Shown in pieces: positions 8,046-16,536 of a stretch of DNA of 50,948 bases. The position numbers and the translations under genes were made by a program. The notes beneath the pieces were generated by a model that saw nothing but the letters and a program-made list of their open reading frames with translations, did not search any database and was not told the DNA's origin. Numbering within the stretch: the stretch's first letter is position 1; each line of letters begins with the position of its first letter. Source of the stretch: Bacteroidota bacterium (lineage in GTDB: Bacteria; Bacteroidota; Bacteroidia; Chitinophagales; Chitinophagaceae); contig JAFDXI010000058.1 of NCBI GenBank assembly GCA_018268035.1, positions 1-50,948 of the forward strand. Direction: 5' to 3'.

Positions 8046-8306
8046 ATGTATTGTGTTTATATCCTCTATTCTCATTCATCTGGTAAAACATATACAGGTT
8101 ACTCAAACGATGTAGCAAGACGACTTACTGAACATAACTTTTTAGAAATCAAAGGTTTTACACTTCGCTATCGTCCTTAGGTTCTTATTTATACTGAATG
8201 TTTTGATTCTAAAACTCATGCTATCAAACAGGAAAAATTTTTTAAATCTGGTAAGGGTCGGGATGTTGTAAAGACTATCGTAAATAAATATTTACATAGC
8301 GTATGA
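8046..8306 (+). pseudogene. GIY-YIG endonuclease gene broken by an in-frame TAG
   Basis: The 87-codon frame reads MYCVYILYSHSSGKTYTGYS at the start, with VYILYS and TYTGYS forming the GIY-YIG core, then DVARRLTEHNF with the catalytic Arg. At codon 45 (8178-8180) TAG interrupts RYRP*VLIYTECFD; in intact relatives this position is usually Trp (RPWxLVYxE), so a single TGG to TAG change explains it. The rest, KTHAIKQEKFFKSGKGRD, has the conserved Glu-Lys-x-x-Lys-Ser-G region and the frame ends at TGA 8304. These small nucleases resemble COG2827 proteins. It sits between an intact tRNA-Phe and a partial copy, which suggests a tRNA-associated mobile element. Confidence 0.85.
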
Positions 8307-8314
8307 GTGCGGTA

Positions 8315-8329
8315 TCCGCCTCGGGCGGA
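8315..8329 (+). repeat. Short hairpin element in the tRNA copy
   Basis: TCCGCC-TCG-GGCGGA is a 6-bp stem with a three-base loop. It stands where the D arm of the parent tRNA was. Related units occur at 8361-8375 and upstream of dcd. Confidence 0.7.
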
Positions 8330-8360
8330 AAAGGACTGAAAATCCTTGTGTCGGCGGTTC

Positions 8361-8375
8361 TCCACCTGAGGCGGA
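8361..8375 (+). repeat. Second short hairpin element in the tRNA copy
   Basis: TCCACC-TGA-GGCGGA is the same type of unit as 8315-8329 with one mismatched pair. It lies inside the T loop of the degenerate tRNA copy. Confidence 0.7.
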
Positions 8376-8581
8376 CCGCCCCACACCACAAAACGAGCAG
8401 TTGTTCAAATTAAGAATAGCTGCTGCTTTATTTGAATGAATCAATTTCTTTTTGATTTATTCCGGATGGATATAAAAATATTAATGAGATAGTAGTACAG
8501 CCAGGTTTTTCAGAAAAAATTTTCAGGTACTCATGAAATTTTAAAATAACAAAATCAAATATCCATACTATTAAAAAAAAT

Positions 8582-10102
8582 CTACTGATACAAGCCTTTA
8601 CTCAATCCAAGCAATTCTTCAATCAACATCCTGTCATTGCTCAACCTCGGCACTTTATGCTGACCGCCTAATTTACCTTTTTGCTTTAGCCATAGATTAA
8701 AAAAACCTTTCCTCAGTTTATGAACAATTGGCATACGCAAAGCAATATTTTTATGTCGCTTGGCTTCATAATCACTGTTCAGGTTTTTTAAAGAAGAATC
8801 CAGTTCATAAACAAACTGATCCAGGTTAGCTGGCTCTTTTTCAAATTCAATTAACCACTCATGGGCTCCATTATCTTTCTGGCTGAAATAAACCGGCGCC
8901 GCAGTGTAATCATTGACAAGCGCCCCTGTTTTTTCACAAGCCATTGCAATTGCCGTATCAGCATTTTCCACTATTACTTCTTCGCCAAAAGCATTCATAA
9001 AATGTTTTAGCCTGCCACTCACTTTGATGCGGAACGGATAAGTGGAAGTAAACTGTATGGTGTCACCAACAAGATACCGCCACAGGCCGGCATTGGTTGA
9101 AATCACCAGCGCATATTGTTTTCCAATTTCCACTTTATTTAAACCAATTGTTTTGGGGTGTGGTTTCCCATATTCTTCCACCGGCATAAACTCATAAAAT
9201 ATACCGTGATTTAAAAACAACAACATCCCATCTTCTTCCAGGTTGTCCTGTGCTGCAAAAAATCCTTCACTGGCATTATACATTTCCATATAATGCACAC
9301 CATCGCCAATCAGCTTCCTGAAATTTTCTTTGTATGGAGTGAATGAAACACCACCATGCATATAGAGCTCAAGGTTAGGCCAAACTTCTTTCAATGTTTT
9401 TTTGCCAGAAAGCTCAAGGATACGTTTTATCAAAATCTGTGTCCATGTAGGCACCCCGGAAATAGAAGTTACATTTTCGTTGATGGTGGACTGTGCCAAT
9501 GATTCAATTTTTTTCTCCCATTCATCAAGCAATGCGATGGAGAGGTCAGGTGTGCGTATCCAATGTCCCCACACCGGCATATTCTGCATCAACACTGCAC
9601 TCAGATCGCCAAAAAATATTTCTTCATTCAACTGGCTCACCTGGTGGCTGCCACCTATCACCAGCCCTTTCCCGGTTAATAAATTACTGTCAGGGTTGAA
9701 TTGATAATATAAGGTGAGTACATCTTTACCACCCTGATAATGACAATCTTCGAGGCATTCTTCTGTTACCGGGATAAACTTACTTTTATCGCTGGTGGTG
9801 CCACTGCTCTTTGCAAACCAGTTAACAGGTGAATTCCATAACTGGTTTTGTTCACCCTTCATCAGCTTTTGTATCCAGGGCTTCAGGTCATTATATTCCT
9901 GTATGGGTACATTTTCTTTAAATTCTTTAATCCTGAAAAGGTTTTTGAAATTATGTTTCCTGCCAAATGCTGTATGCTGGCCATGCGTAACAAGATCCTG
10001 CAATATTTCACGCTGTGCCAATACCGGGTTGTCCATCCATTCCTGAATGTTGTTATACCTCAACCTGACAAGCCTCGATATCGTTGGCGAAATTAATTTC
10101 AT
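8582..10102 (-). CDS. GH3-family acyl-adenylating protein
   Basis: This 506-residue protein belongs to the GH3 auxin-responsive-promoter family, ANL-like enzymes that adenylate carboxylic acids and, in plants, conjugate them to amino acids. The phosphate-binding motif is WFAKSSGTTSDKSKFIPVT around residues 90-108 (SSGTT-x-KxK). MEMYNASEGFFAAQD and YRYLVGDTIQFT-like segments (LWRYLVGDTIQFTS, then FRIKVSGRLKHFMNAFGEE) are the nucleotide-binding and hinge motifs. The C-terminus (LGGQHKVPRLSNDR) fits the family in Bacteroidota, where the substrate is unknown. It follows the inositol oxygenase gene on the same strand with a gap of about 100 bases, so co-transcription is possible but not shown. Confidence 0.88.
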   Translation of the reverse strand: MKLISPTISRLVRLRYNNIQEWMDNPVLAQREILQDLVTHGQHTAFGRKHNFKNLFRIKEFKENVPIQEYNDLKPWIQKLMKGEQNQLWNSPVNWFAKSSGTTSDKSKFIPVTEECLEDCHYQGGKDVLTLYYQFNPDSNLLTGKGLVIGGSHQVSQLNEEIFFGDLSAVLMQNMPVWGHWIRTPDLSIALLDEWEKKIESLAQSTINENVTSISGVPTWTQILIKRILELSGKKTLKEVWPNLELYMHGGVSFTPYKENFRKLIGDGVHYMEMYNASEGFFAAQDNLEEDGMLLFLNHGIFYEFMPVEEYGKPHPKTIGLNKVEIGKQYALVISTNAGLWRYLVGDTIQFTSTYPFRIKVSGRLKHFMNAFGEEVIVENADTAIAMACEKTGALVNDYTAAPVYFSQKDNGAHEWLIEFEKEPANLDQFVYELDSSLKNLNSDYEAKRHKNIALRMPIVHKLRKGFFNLWLKQKGKLGGQHKVPRLSNDRMLIEELLGLSKGLYQ

Positions 10103-10205
10103 ATCAGTAAGGCAAATTAAGGAAATGAAATTAAATAGTTACTGATTATCCTCAAACAAAACAGTTACATGACAAAACAACTCAAAAAATAAACAAAGCC
10201 TGGAA

Positions 10206-11099
10206 TTAAAATTTTAATTCTGATGGTAAATATTTAGCTACCAAATCTTCATAATAAGTCCTCAATATTTTCCAGTCAGGTGGTGTTGGATTTTTTGAAT
10301 ACAAATCATACGGATTAAACAATCTTACCCATTTCAACATATTGCGGTCATGGTCATCCATTAAATAATCATAAGCGCCTTCTCTATGCCAGGGATAAAA
10401 TGAATGATACCGCAACATGTATAACCCTTCTTCAGGCAAACAATCTTTGGCAAGATGATAAACGTATTCATCATGGCCCCAACTCATCGTTACATTCCGC
10501 AAACCACAATTGGGTTGATACACACCATATTTTGAATTGTATCTTTCATCACTGTAATCCGGGTTGTTTTTAAAAAATTCAGGATACACAATTTTATCTG
10601 AATAAGCACAACCTACCGGAAATGTATCTCCTACCACTGCCCATTGTGGCTCGCCAAACAAACAAAGCACTTTACCCATATCATGCAATAAACCCACACA
10701 CACCATCCAGTCAGGATGGCCATCTTTCCTGATTGCTTCTGCAGTCTGCAATAAATGCTGAAACTGGTCAAGATCTGTATCAGGATCTGAATCATCCACT
10801 AATTGGTTTAGAAAATTAAATGCATCCCACACCGGCATTTTCTTCTTATCAAATTTTAAATACTCAGCTCTTTTTTCCTGTACAAAATCATAAGTTTGAT
10901 ATGTATGGTTTAAGCGATAAAACTCCCGTACAGTATCCCTTCCTGGTTCATCATAATTCCTATATTCATCTGTTGATTTTGATGTGGCAATTTCTTCCGG
11001 ATCCGGATACCTTTTTAATAAATCATCTTCCCATTCATCCAAACTATTTAAAGGATCTTTTTCTGTGGCAGTAAACTGATTATTTGTTGTTGCTCCCAT
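10206..11099 (-). CDS. Inositol oxygenase (MIOX)
   Basis: MIOX cleaves myo-inositol with O2 to D-glucuronate using a mixed-valent di-iron centre. The 297-residue protein aligns by eye to the animal enzyme along its length. Iron ligands can be placed: His115 (DQFQHLLQTAE), His139-Asp140 (GLLHDMGK), His209 (SWGHDEYVYH), His232 region (RYHSFYPWHREGAYDYL) and Asp265 (FNPYDLYSK). The HD-domain core and the substrate Lys in LHDMGK are retained. It has no signal peptide, so it should act in the cytoplasm. The divergent sodium/solute symporter at 11446 could supply the inositol; that link is inference from position. Bacterial MIOX is uncommon compared with the Iol dehydrogenase pathway. Confidence 0.92.
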   Translation of the reverse strand: MGATTNNQFTATEKDPLNSLDEWEDDLLKRYPDPEEIATSKSTDEYRNYDEPGRDTVREFYRLNHTYQTYDFVQEKRAEYLKFDKKKMPVWDAFNFLNQLVDDSDPDTDLDQFQHLLQTAEAIRKDGHPDWMVCVGLLHDMGKVLCLFGEPQWAVVGDTFPVGCAYSDKIVYPEFFKNNPDYSDERYNSKYGVYQPNCGLRNVTMSWGHDEYVYHLAKDCLPEEGLYMLRYHSFYPWHREGAYDYLMDDHDRNMLKWVRLFNPYDLYSKNPTPPDWKILRTYYEDLVAKYLPSELKF

Positions 11100-11381
11100 A
11101 TCAAAATTTTTAGAGGACTAAAGTTATTAAATAATGTGTAAACACATACCTATATACTAATTAATTACCTCCCCTGCTAATCAAGGCAATTAATGTTACA
11201 ATAGAAAATTATTGCTGAAAGCAGTTGAAAGTTTAAACAATAATTGAAACATATTTTTTAAAAATTGATTACAAGCTTTTGTTTTAAACATCATAAAAAT
11301 TATTTCAACAATGCATGTTAAAGAGGCTGTTTTTTAAAACCTACTGAAACAATATATCAGCCAAAAATATTCTTTGATTCA

Positions 11382-11391
11382 AAACCGGTTT
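11382..11391. promoter_or_regulatory. Palindromic operator candidate before the symporter
   Basis: AAACCGGTTT is a perfect 10-base palindrome with a central CG, the form bound by many LacI/GalR-type repressors. It lies 54 bases before the symporter ATG in the 346-base gap between the divergent MIOX and symporter genes. Apart from this I see only AT-rich sequence in that gap and no clear promoter. Confidence 0.35.
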
Positions 11392-11445
11392 AGGATTGAA
11401 CGTTAGAAAACTTTACATTGTGTGGCAAAAGAAACCATCCCACTC

Positions 11446-13107
11446 ATGAAATTGCATGTAGCCGATTATCTCATCATACTGGTATATTTCGCATTTGTAA
11501 TAACAGTTGGATTTGTTATTAAGCGTAAAATAAAATCAAGCAACGACTTTCTTACCTCTTCGAGGAGTATCCCTTTATGGATAACCAGCCTTGCATTTAT
11601 TTCAGCCAACCTCGGTGCTCAGGAAGTATTGGGCATGGTTGCCAGTGGCGCCAAGTATGGTATCATGACTGTTCATTTTTACTGGGTGGGCGCCATATTT
11701 GCGATGGTTTTTTTAGCAATATTCATGATGCCGTTTTATTATGGAAGCAAAGCCCGCAGTGTACCAGAATATTTATCTATGCGTTTTGATGAAAAAACAC
11801 GTGGATTGAATGCAGTTTCTTTTGCAGTGATGACAGTATTTTCCTCCGGCATTTCATTGTATGCACTGGCAAAATTATTGGAAGTTATTTTGCATTGGGA
11901 CTTTAATGTTTCCATCGGGCTGGCAGCAGGAATAGTAATGGTCTATACTTTTTTAGGTGGTTTAACAAGCGCAGTGTATAATGAAGTATTGCAGTTTTTT
12001 TTAATCGTGTTGGGTTTATCTCCACTCGTTATAATTGCTTTACATGATGCCGGTGGCTGGGCTAATGTAAAGGCACAGTTGCAACCACAGTTAACACATG
12101 CCTGGAAATATATGGGCAACGCCAATGACAACCCGATGGGCATCAATTTTATTTCTTTGATTTTTGGTTTGGGCTTTGTGATGTCGTTTGGTTATTGGTG
12201 CACAGATTTTTTAGTGGTGCAGCGGGCCATGATTGCAAGGAACATGGGTGAAGCACAAAGGACACCGGTGGTAGCAGCCATTCCAAAAATGCTGATGCCG
12301 TTAATTGTTGTATTGCCCGGCGTCATTGCCATAGCGTTAGTTCAGCCTGCCCTTCAATCTAAAGGCTATTCTATTCCATCAACAGCAAGTGGAGAACTGG
12401 ATTATACAATGACATTGCCTTCTCTTATTGCACATTATTATCCAAGTGGTTTGCTGGGTGTTGGTATTACAGCGCTAATCGCTTCTTTCATGAGTGGTAT
12501 GGCAGGAAACGTTACTGCTTTTAATTCTGTTTTCACTTATGATATTTATCAATCTTATTTTGTAAAACACAAATCAGATAAACATTATTTGTGGGTAGGA
12601 AAATTTGTGACTGTCTTTGGTATTTTATTTTCAATAGCCACTGCATACATTGCAAAAAGCTTCAACAACATCAATGATTTCCTGCAGCTTGTTTTCAGCT
12701 TTGTAAACGGCCCCTTGTTTGCTACTTTTTTATTGGGTATGTTCTGGAAAAGGACAACGGGTCATGGCGCTTTTTTTGGTTTACTCGCAGGCACTGTTGC
12801 AGCTGCGCTCACACATGGATTAACAATTGCTGAAGGCAAAGGCGGTTGGATTGCACCTATGTTTGAAATTAAAAGCGGCATGGGTCAGGCTTTTATAGTG
12901 GCTTCTGTTTCATGGATAGCCAATTTCTGCATCACCATTATCGTCAGCTTATTTACAAAACCAAAACCCGATGAATCATTGCGGGGGCTTGTATATTCAT
13001 TAACTGAGATACCAAAATACCATGAACAAAAATGGTATTTACGCGTGGTGCCTTTGGGTATCCTGCTCATAGCAATTACTATTCTTTTAAATTTAATCTT
13101 CTTCTGA
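11446..13107 (+). CDS. Sodium/solute symporter (SSS/SGLT family)
   Basis: This 553-residue polytopic inner-membrane protein is a sodium:solute symporter. About 13-14 hydrophobic segments can be counted, beginning with YLIILVYFAFVITVGFVI. The family sequence SRSIPLWITSLAFISANLGAQEVLG (split around residue 45) and the SGMAGNVTAFNSVFTYDIY region in helix 8, which includes the sodium-site serine, are typical of sugar-type members. ARSVPEYLSMRFDEKTR is the conserved intracellular loop. I start at ATG 11446 (MKLHVADY); a GTG at 11422 would add eight residues. Next to MIOX and a GH78-like glycosidase, it probably imports inositol or a sugar released outside the cell. The solute is not determined by sequence. 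Confidence 0.9.
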   Translation: MKLHVADYLIILVYFAFVITVGFVIKRKIKSSNDFLTSSRSIPLWITSLAFISANLGAQEVLGMVASGAKYGIMTVHFYWVGAIFAMVFLAIFMMPFYYGSKARSVPEYLSMRFDEKTRGLNAVSFAVMTVFSSGISLYALAKLLEVILHWDFNVSIGLAAGIVMVYTFLGGLTSAVYNEVLQFFLIVLGLSPLVIIALHDAGGWANVKAQLQPQLTHAWKYMGNANDNPMGINFISLIFGLGFVMSFGYWCTDFLVVQRAMIARNMGEAQRTPVVAAIPKMLMPLIVVLPGVIAIALVQPALQSKGYSIPSTASGELDYTMTLPSLIAHYYPSGLLGVGITALIASFMSGMAGNVTAFNSVFTYDIYQSYFVKHKSDKHYLWVGKFVTVFGILFSIATAYIAKSFNNINDFLQLVFSFVNGPLFATFLLGMFWKRTTGHGAFFGLLAGTVAAALTHGLTIAEGKGGWIAPMFEIKSGMGQAFIVASVSWIANFCITIIVSLFTKPKPDESLRGLVYSLTEIPKYHEQKWYLRVVPLGILLIAITILLNLIFF

Positions 13108-13118
13108 AATTATCCATC

Positions 13119-13298
13119 ATGCAAAAGAAATTCACAGAACTCAGCTTTATCATCGGTACATTTTTCCTGATCATATCCATTATTCTGATAACCGGTTTTT
13201 TTACAAGCGACTTACTGCATTTTGATAACAATCTTTTTGCAGGTATAGGTTTCTTTGTTTTTGGCGCAATCATGATTTTAATTACACCAAAAAAATAA
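13119..13298 (+). CDS. Small two-helix membrane protein
   Basis: The 59-residue protein starts at ATG 13119, eleven bases after the symporter stop, and has two hydrophobic segments (IIGTFFLIISIILITGFF and LFAGIGFFVFGAIMILI) separated by a short polar loop, ending in a basic PKK tail. I do not recognise a family. The tight spacing suggests it is co-transcribed with the symporter and may be an accessory subunit, as small proteins are for some SSS transporters; this is inference. Confidence 0.6.
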   Translation: MQKKFTELSFIIGTFFLIISIILITGFFTSDLLHFDNNLFAGIGFFVFGAIMILITPKK

Positions 13299-13360
13299 TC
13301 ACAATATATTTTTATCTGAATTTTATTTTCACGATTAATAATTCTCCCAACAATTATGCT

Positions 13361-15760
13361 ATGCAAAAGATTTCGCTTATAGTTATTTTTATTTTCTGTT
13401 GTAGCTTATTAAAGGCACAGGAAATTAATCCCGACATACTTTCAAAAACATGGTCGGCAAATTGGATTGATGTGCCACATTCCGATCCTCATGACTATGG
13501 TATTTATCATTTCAGGAAGAAAATTATTTTGGATTCAAAACCTGCACAGTTTATCATCCATGTATCAGCAGATAACCGTTATAAACTTTTTGTAAACGGC
13601 CAGCTTGTTTCTATTGGGCCTGCAAAAGGAGATTTATATCACTGGAATTTTGAGACATTAGACATAGCTCCATTTCTTAAAAAAGACAGCAATGTCATTG
13701 CTGCCGTAGTCTGGAATTTTGGTTTCGAAAAACCAGTCTGGCAGACATCCTTTCGCACAGCATTCATATTGCAGGGAAACACAAAGGCAGAGGAAATATT
13801 TAATACAGATGCATCCTGGAAATGCCTGGCAGATAGTGCCTACAGTCCTTTGTATCCTCAGTTAATTTATTCTTATTATGCTGCAGGTGCCACAGAAAAA
13901 GTTAACATGAACAAATATCCAGTTGACTGGAAAAATATAAACTTCGATGATTCCAAATGGTCAGCTGCGCATGAATTATATAATGGTATCCCAAAATATG
14001 CTAACAACTGGAGCTCAAGCTGGATGCTGGTTCCAAGGCAAATTCCATTGATGGAATTAACACCACAACGTTTGCATACAATAAGAATACAAACCAATAT
14101 TCATGCAGGTAATGAATTCCTTGAAGGTAATCAGCCTGTACAAATTGCTCCAAATACAACAGCACATCTTTTACTCGACCAGCAATATCTTACCAATGCA
14201 TTTCCGGTAATACAATTCAGTAAAGGAAAAGATGCCGATATACAACTCACTTATGCAGAAGCTTTGTACATTGATGAACCGGATAACAAAGACTGGCGTT
14301 CGCAATCACAGAAGGGTGACCGCAATGTTATTGAAGGAAAACATATCGTTGGTGTGAAAGATGAAATTATTTCCAATGGCGGGGATGGGCAATCATTTAC
14401 TTCACTTTCATTCAGGACATACCGTTATATAGCACTTGATATCACAACAAAGGATGAAGCCCTAACAATCAATGATTTTTATGGAGTTTTTACAGGTTAC
14501 CCATTCAAAATGAATGCAACATTTTCAACGACGGATACACTGTTGAAAAAAATTCTTGAAGTGGGTTGGCGTACTGCCAGATTAGATGCTTATGAAACTT
14601 ATATGGATTGCCCTTACTATGAGCAACTGCAATATATTGGTGATAGCCGCATACAGGCATTGGTGAGTTTGTATAATTCAGGTGATGACAGGTTGATGCG
14701 CAATGCCATTGAACAAATTGCAAATTCAACATTGGCAGAAGGTTTAACTGAAAGCCGTTTCCCACACAACATCCACCAGGAAATCCCAACTTTTTCTTTG
14801 ATATACATCAGCATGCTGCATGATTATTTTATGTATCGTGGTGACAGTAATTTTATAAAAAATAAACTGCGCATATCAAGACAGGTGTTATCATTCTTTC
14901 ACCAGTTACAACAAAAAGATGGAAGTGTCATACATGCGCCATATTGGGAATTTACAGATTGGGTGGATGCGCCAGGATGGAATTCGGGTGTTGGCCCTAT
15001 TGGTGAAGATGGCTGTTCTGCAATTCTCGATCTTCAATTGCTGATGGCTTATCAATCTGCATATAGTATGGAAAAAAGTATTGGCATGAAAGATTATGCC
15101 ATGCAGTATGCGTCACAAATAGATTTGCTGAAAAAAACAATTAAAGAAAAATATTGGGAGGGCAGCCGGAAAATTTTTGCCGATACAAAAGACAAAAAAT
15201 ATTTTTCACAACATACCAATGCACTTGCTATCATTACTGGTGTAGTAAATGGTGTTGATGCTCATCAGTTGGGAGAAAAAATATTGAAGGACACAACAAT
15301 TGCAACAGCATCAGTTTATTTCAGGTATTATTTATACCAGGCTTTGACAAAAGCTGGTTTTGGAAATGATTATCTCAGATGGTTAGGCATCTGGAAACAA
15401 AACCTGAAAATGGGTTTAACAACATGGGCAGAGACTGATGATGTTAACCGTACACGCTCTGATTGCCATGCATGGGGCAGCAGTCCAAATATTGAATTGT
15501 ACAGAATAGTTTTGGGAATTGGCAGCGATGCTCCTGGTTTCAGTAAAGTAAAAATTGAACCACATCTGGGTGAACTGAAAAATGTTTCCGGCTCTATGCC
15601 ACATCCAGAAGGTAACATTTCTGCTTCTTATGTTTTGCAGCAAAACAAATGGAATATTTCCATCACACTACCTTCAAAAATCAGCGGAAACTTTATTTGG
15701 AAAGGGAAAGAATATCCTCTGAAAGCTGGTGAAAATAATTTTACCATTGCAAATAATTAG
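13361..15760 (+). CDS. Alpha-L-rhamnosidase-like glycoside hydrolase (GH78)
   Basis: The 799-residue protein has a signal peptide (KISLIVIFIFCCSLLKAQ), N-terminal beta domains with the rhamnosidase signature HVSADNRYKLFVNGQLVSIGP, and a six-hairpin (alpha/alpha)6 catalytic domain from about residue 385. The DCPYYEQLQYIGDSR block around residues 416-430 carries the conserved acidic residues of GH78 (D-C-P-x-x-E-x-x-x-x-x-G-D). Later come WEFTDWVD and TWAETDDVNRTRSDCHAWGSSP, followed by a small C-terminal beta domain. It should remove terminal rhamnose or a related sugar in the periplasm or outside. The gap from the small membrane protein is about 60 bases, so it may be part of the symporter operon. 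Confidence 0.85.
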   Translation: MQKISLIVIFIFCCSLLKAQEINPDILSKTWSANWIDVPHSDPHDYGIYHFRKKIILDSKPAQFIIHVSADNRYKLFVNGQLVSIGPAKGDLYHWNFETLDIAPFLKKDSNVIAAVVWNFGFEKPVWQTSFRTAFILQGNTKAEEIFNTDASWKCLADSAYSPLYPQLIYSYYAAGATEKVNMNKYPVDWKNINFDDSKWSAAHELYNGIPKYANNWSSSWMLVPRQIPLMELTPQRLHTIRIQTNIHAGNEFLEGNQPVQIAPNTTAHLLLDQQYLTNAFPVIQFSKGKDADIQLTYAEALYIDEPDNKDWRSQSQKGDRNVIEGKHIVGVKDEIISNGGDGQSFTSLSFRTYRYIALDITTKDEALTINDFYGVFTGYPFKMNATFSTTDTLLKKILEVGWRTARLDAYETYMDCPYYEQLQYIGDSRIQALVSLYNSGDDRLMRNAIEQIANSTLAEGLTESRFPHNIHQEIPTFSLIYISMLHDYFMYRGDSNFIKNKLRISRQVLSFFHQLQQKDGSVIHAPYWEFTDWVDAPGWNSGVGPIGEDGCSAILDLQLLMAYQSAYSMEKSIGMKDYAMQYASQIDLLKKTIKEKYWEGSRKIFADTKDKKYFSQHTNALAIITGVVNGVDAHQLGEKILKDTTIATASVYFRYYLYQALTKAGFGNDYLRWLGIWKQNLKMGLTTWAETDDVNRTRSDCHAWGSSPNIELYRIVLGIGSDAPGFSKVKIEPHLGELKNVSGSMPHPEGNISASYVLQQNKWNISITLPSKISGNFIWKGKEYPLKAGENNFTIANN

Positions 15761-15955
15761 CGTTGCCAATCATTCATGATTTGATTTAATTGTGCAATGT
15801 TTGCAACAATGCAGCTTATATCTATCTAAAAAATAAAGAGGCTAAACAAATTGTTTTAGCAGGATTGAACTGGTATCGTTGTTGCTGCATTTATATCAAT
15901 GAAGAATTTTTAATTTTTGAAATATAAGATTTCTTATAACACCAGTAAATGCAAA

Positions 15956-16498
15956 ATGCCGGGAGTAATTCAAAAAGAAATATGGACGATTGGACATTCA
16001 ACAAGAACACTTGAGCACTTTATTGAAATGTTACAATCATTCAACATAAAATTATTGGCTGATGTTCGCAGCTTTCCCGGTTCACGAAAATTCCCTCAAT
16101 TCAACAAAGAAAATCTTGAACAATCATTGCCACAATATGGTTTTGAATATATCCACATCAAATCATTAGGTGGCAGGAGGGCTGTAAAAAAAGACTCAAA
16201 AAATATTGCCTGGCACCATCCTGCTTTTCGGGGTTATGCTGATTATATGGAAACCGATGATTTCAAAAATGGCATAGATATTTTGGAAAATATTGCGCTG
16301 CAGCAACGCACTGCTTATATGTGTTCTGAAGCTGTATGGTGGCGTTGCCACCGTTCTATGATTTCTGATTTTTTAAAACTCCGTGGATGGACAGTTTATC
16401 ATATTATGGAAACAGGCAAAGCAACAGAGCATGATTATACTCAACCTGCAAGCATTATTAACGGCCAACTGGATTATCATGGACAAACACTTTTATAA
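15956..16498 (+). CDS. DUF488 domain protein
   Basis: The 180-residue cytoplasmic protein belongs to the DUF488 family. Typical features are IWTIGHSTRTLEHFIEML near the start, LLADVRSFPGSRKFPQFN, IHIKSLGGRR, HPAFRGYADYMETDDF and the cysteine segment AYMCSEAVWWRCHRSMISDFL with two Cys residues and the conserved CxE-x-W/RCHR pattern. Function of the family is unknown; the motif suggests a nucleic-acid or thiol-dependent enzyme. I start at ATG 15956; the frame is open from a TTG at 15917, which adds thirteen unlikely residues. A lipoprotein gene follows after 38 bases on the same strand. Confidence 0.85.
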   Translation: MPGVIQKEIWTIGHSTRTLEHFIEMLQSFNIKLLADVRSFPGSRKFPQFNKENLEQSLPQYGFEYIHIKSLGGRRAVKKDSKNIAWHHPAFRGYADYMETDDFKNGIDILENIALQQRTAYMCSEAVWWRCHRSMISDFLKLRGWTVYHIMETGKATEHDYTQPASIINGQLDYHGQTLL

Positions 16499-16536
16499 CT
16501 CTTTTATCAGAATCTTTTATCTTGCCTGAAAAAATA

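Larger units (their letters stand above)
8307..8388 (+). pseudogene. Degenerate tRNA-Phe copy carrying two hairpin repeats
   Basis: GTGCGGTA (8307-8314) matches the tRNA-Phe start, then the anticodon arm, variable loop and T stem (AAGGACTGAAAATCC through GGCGGTTC) are identical to the tRNA at 7936, and CCGCCCCACACCACAAA matches its 3' end and flank. The D arm is replaced by TCCGCCTCGGGCGGA (8315-8329) and the GATC of the T loop is replaced by TCCACCTGAGGCGGA (8361-8375). The anticodon arm and T stem could still fold, but without a D arm and with a large T loop it should not work as a tRNA. It overlaps no gene. Confidence 0.85.

Noticed and set aside
8315-8375. CRISPR repeats
   Set aside because: Only two short units, 31 bases apart, inside a recognisable tRNA copy; no array and no cas genes.
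8307-8388. A second functional tRNA-Phe
   Set aside because: The D arm and part of the T loop are replaced by hairpin repeats, so it cannot fold as a normal tRNA.
8582-10102. Plant contamination for the GH3 gene
   Set aside because: Codon use and neighbours are bacterial and the family is known in Bacteroidota.
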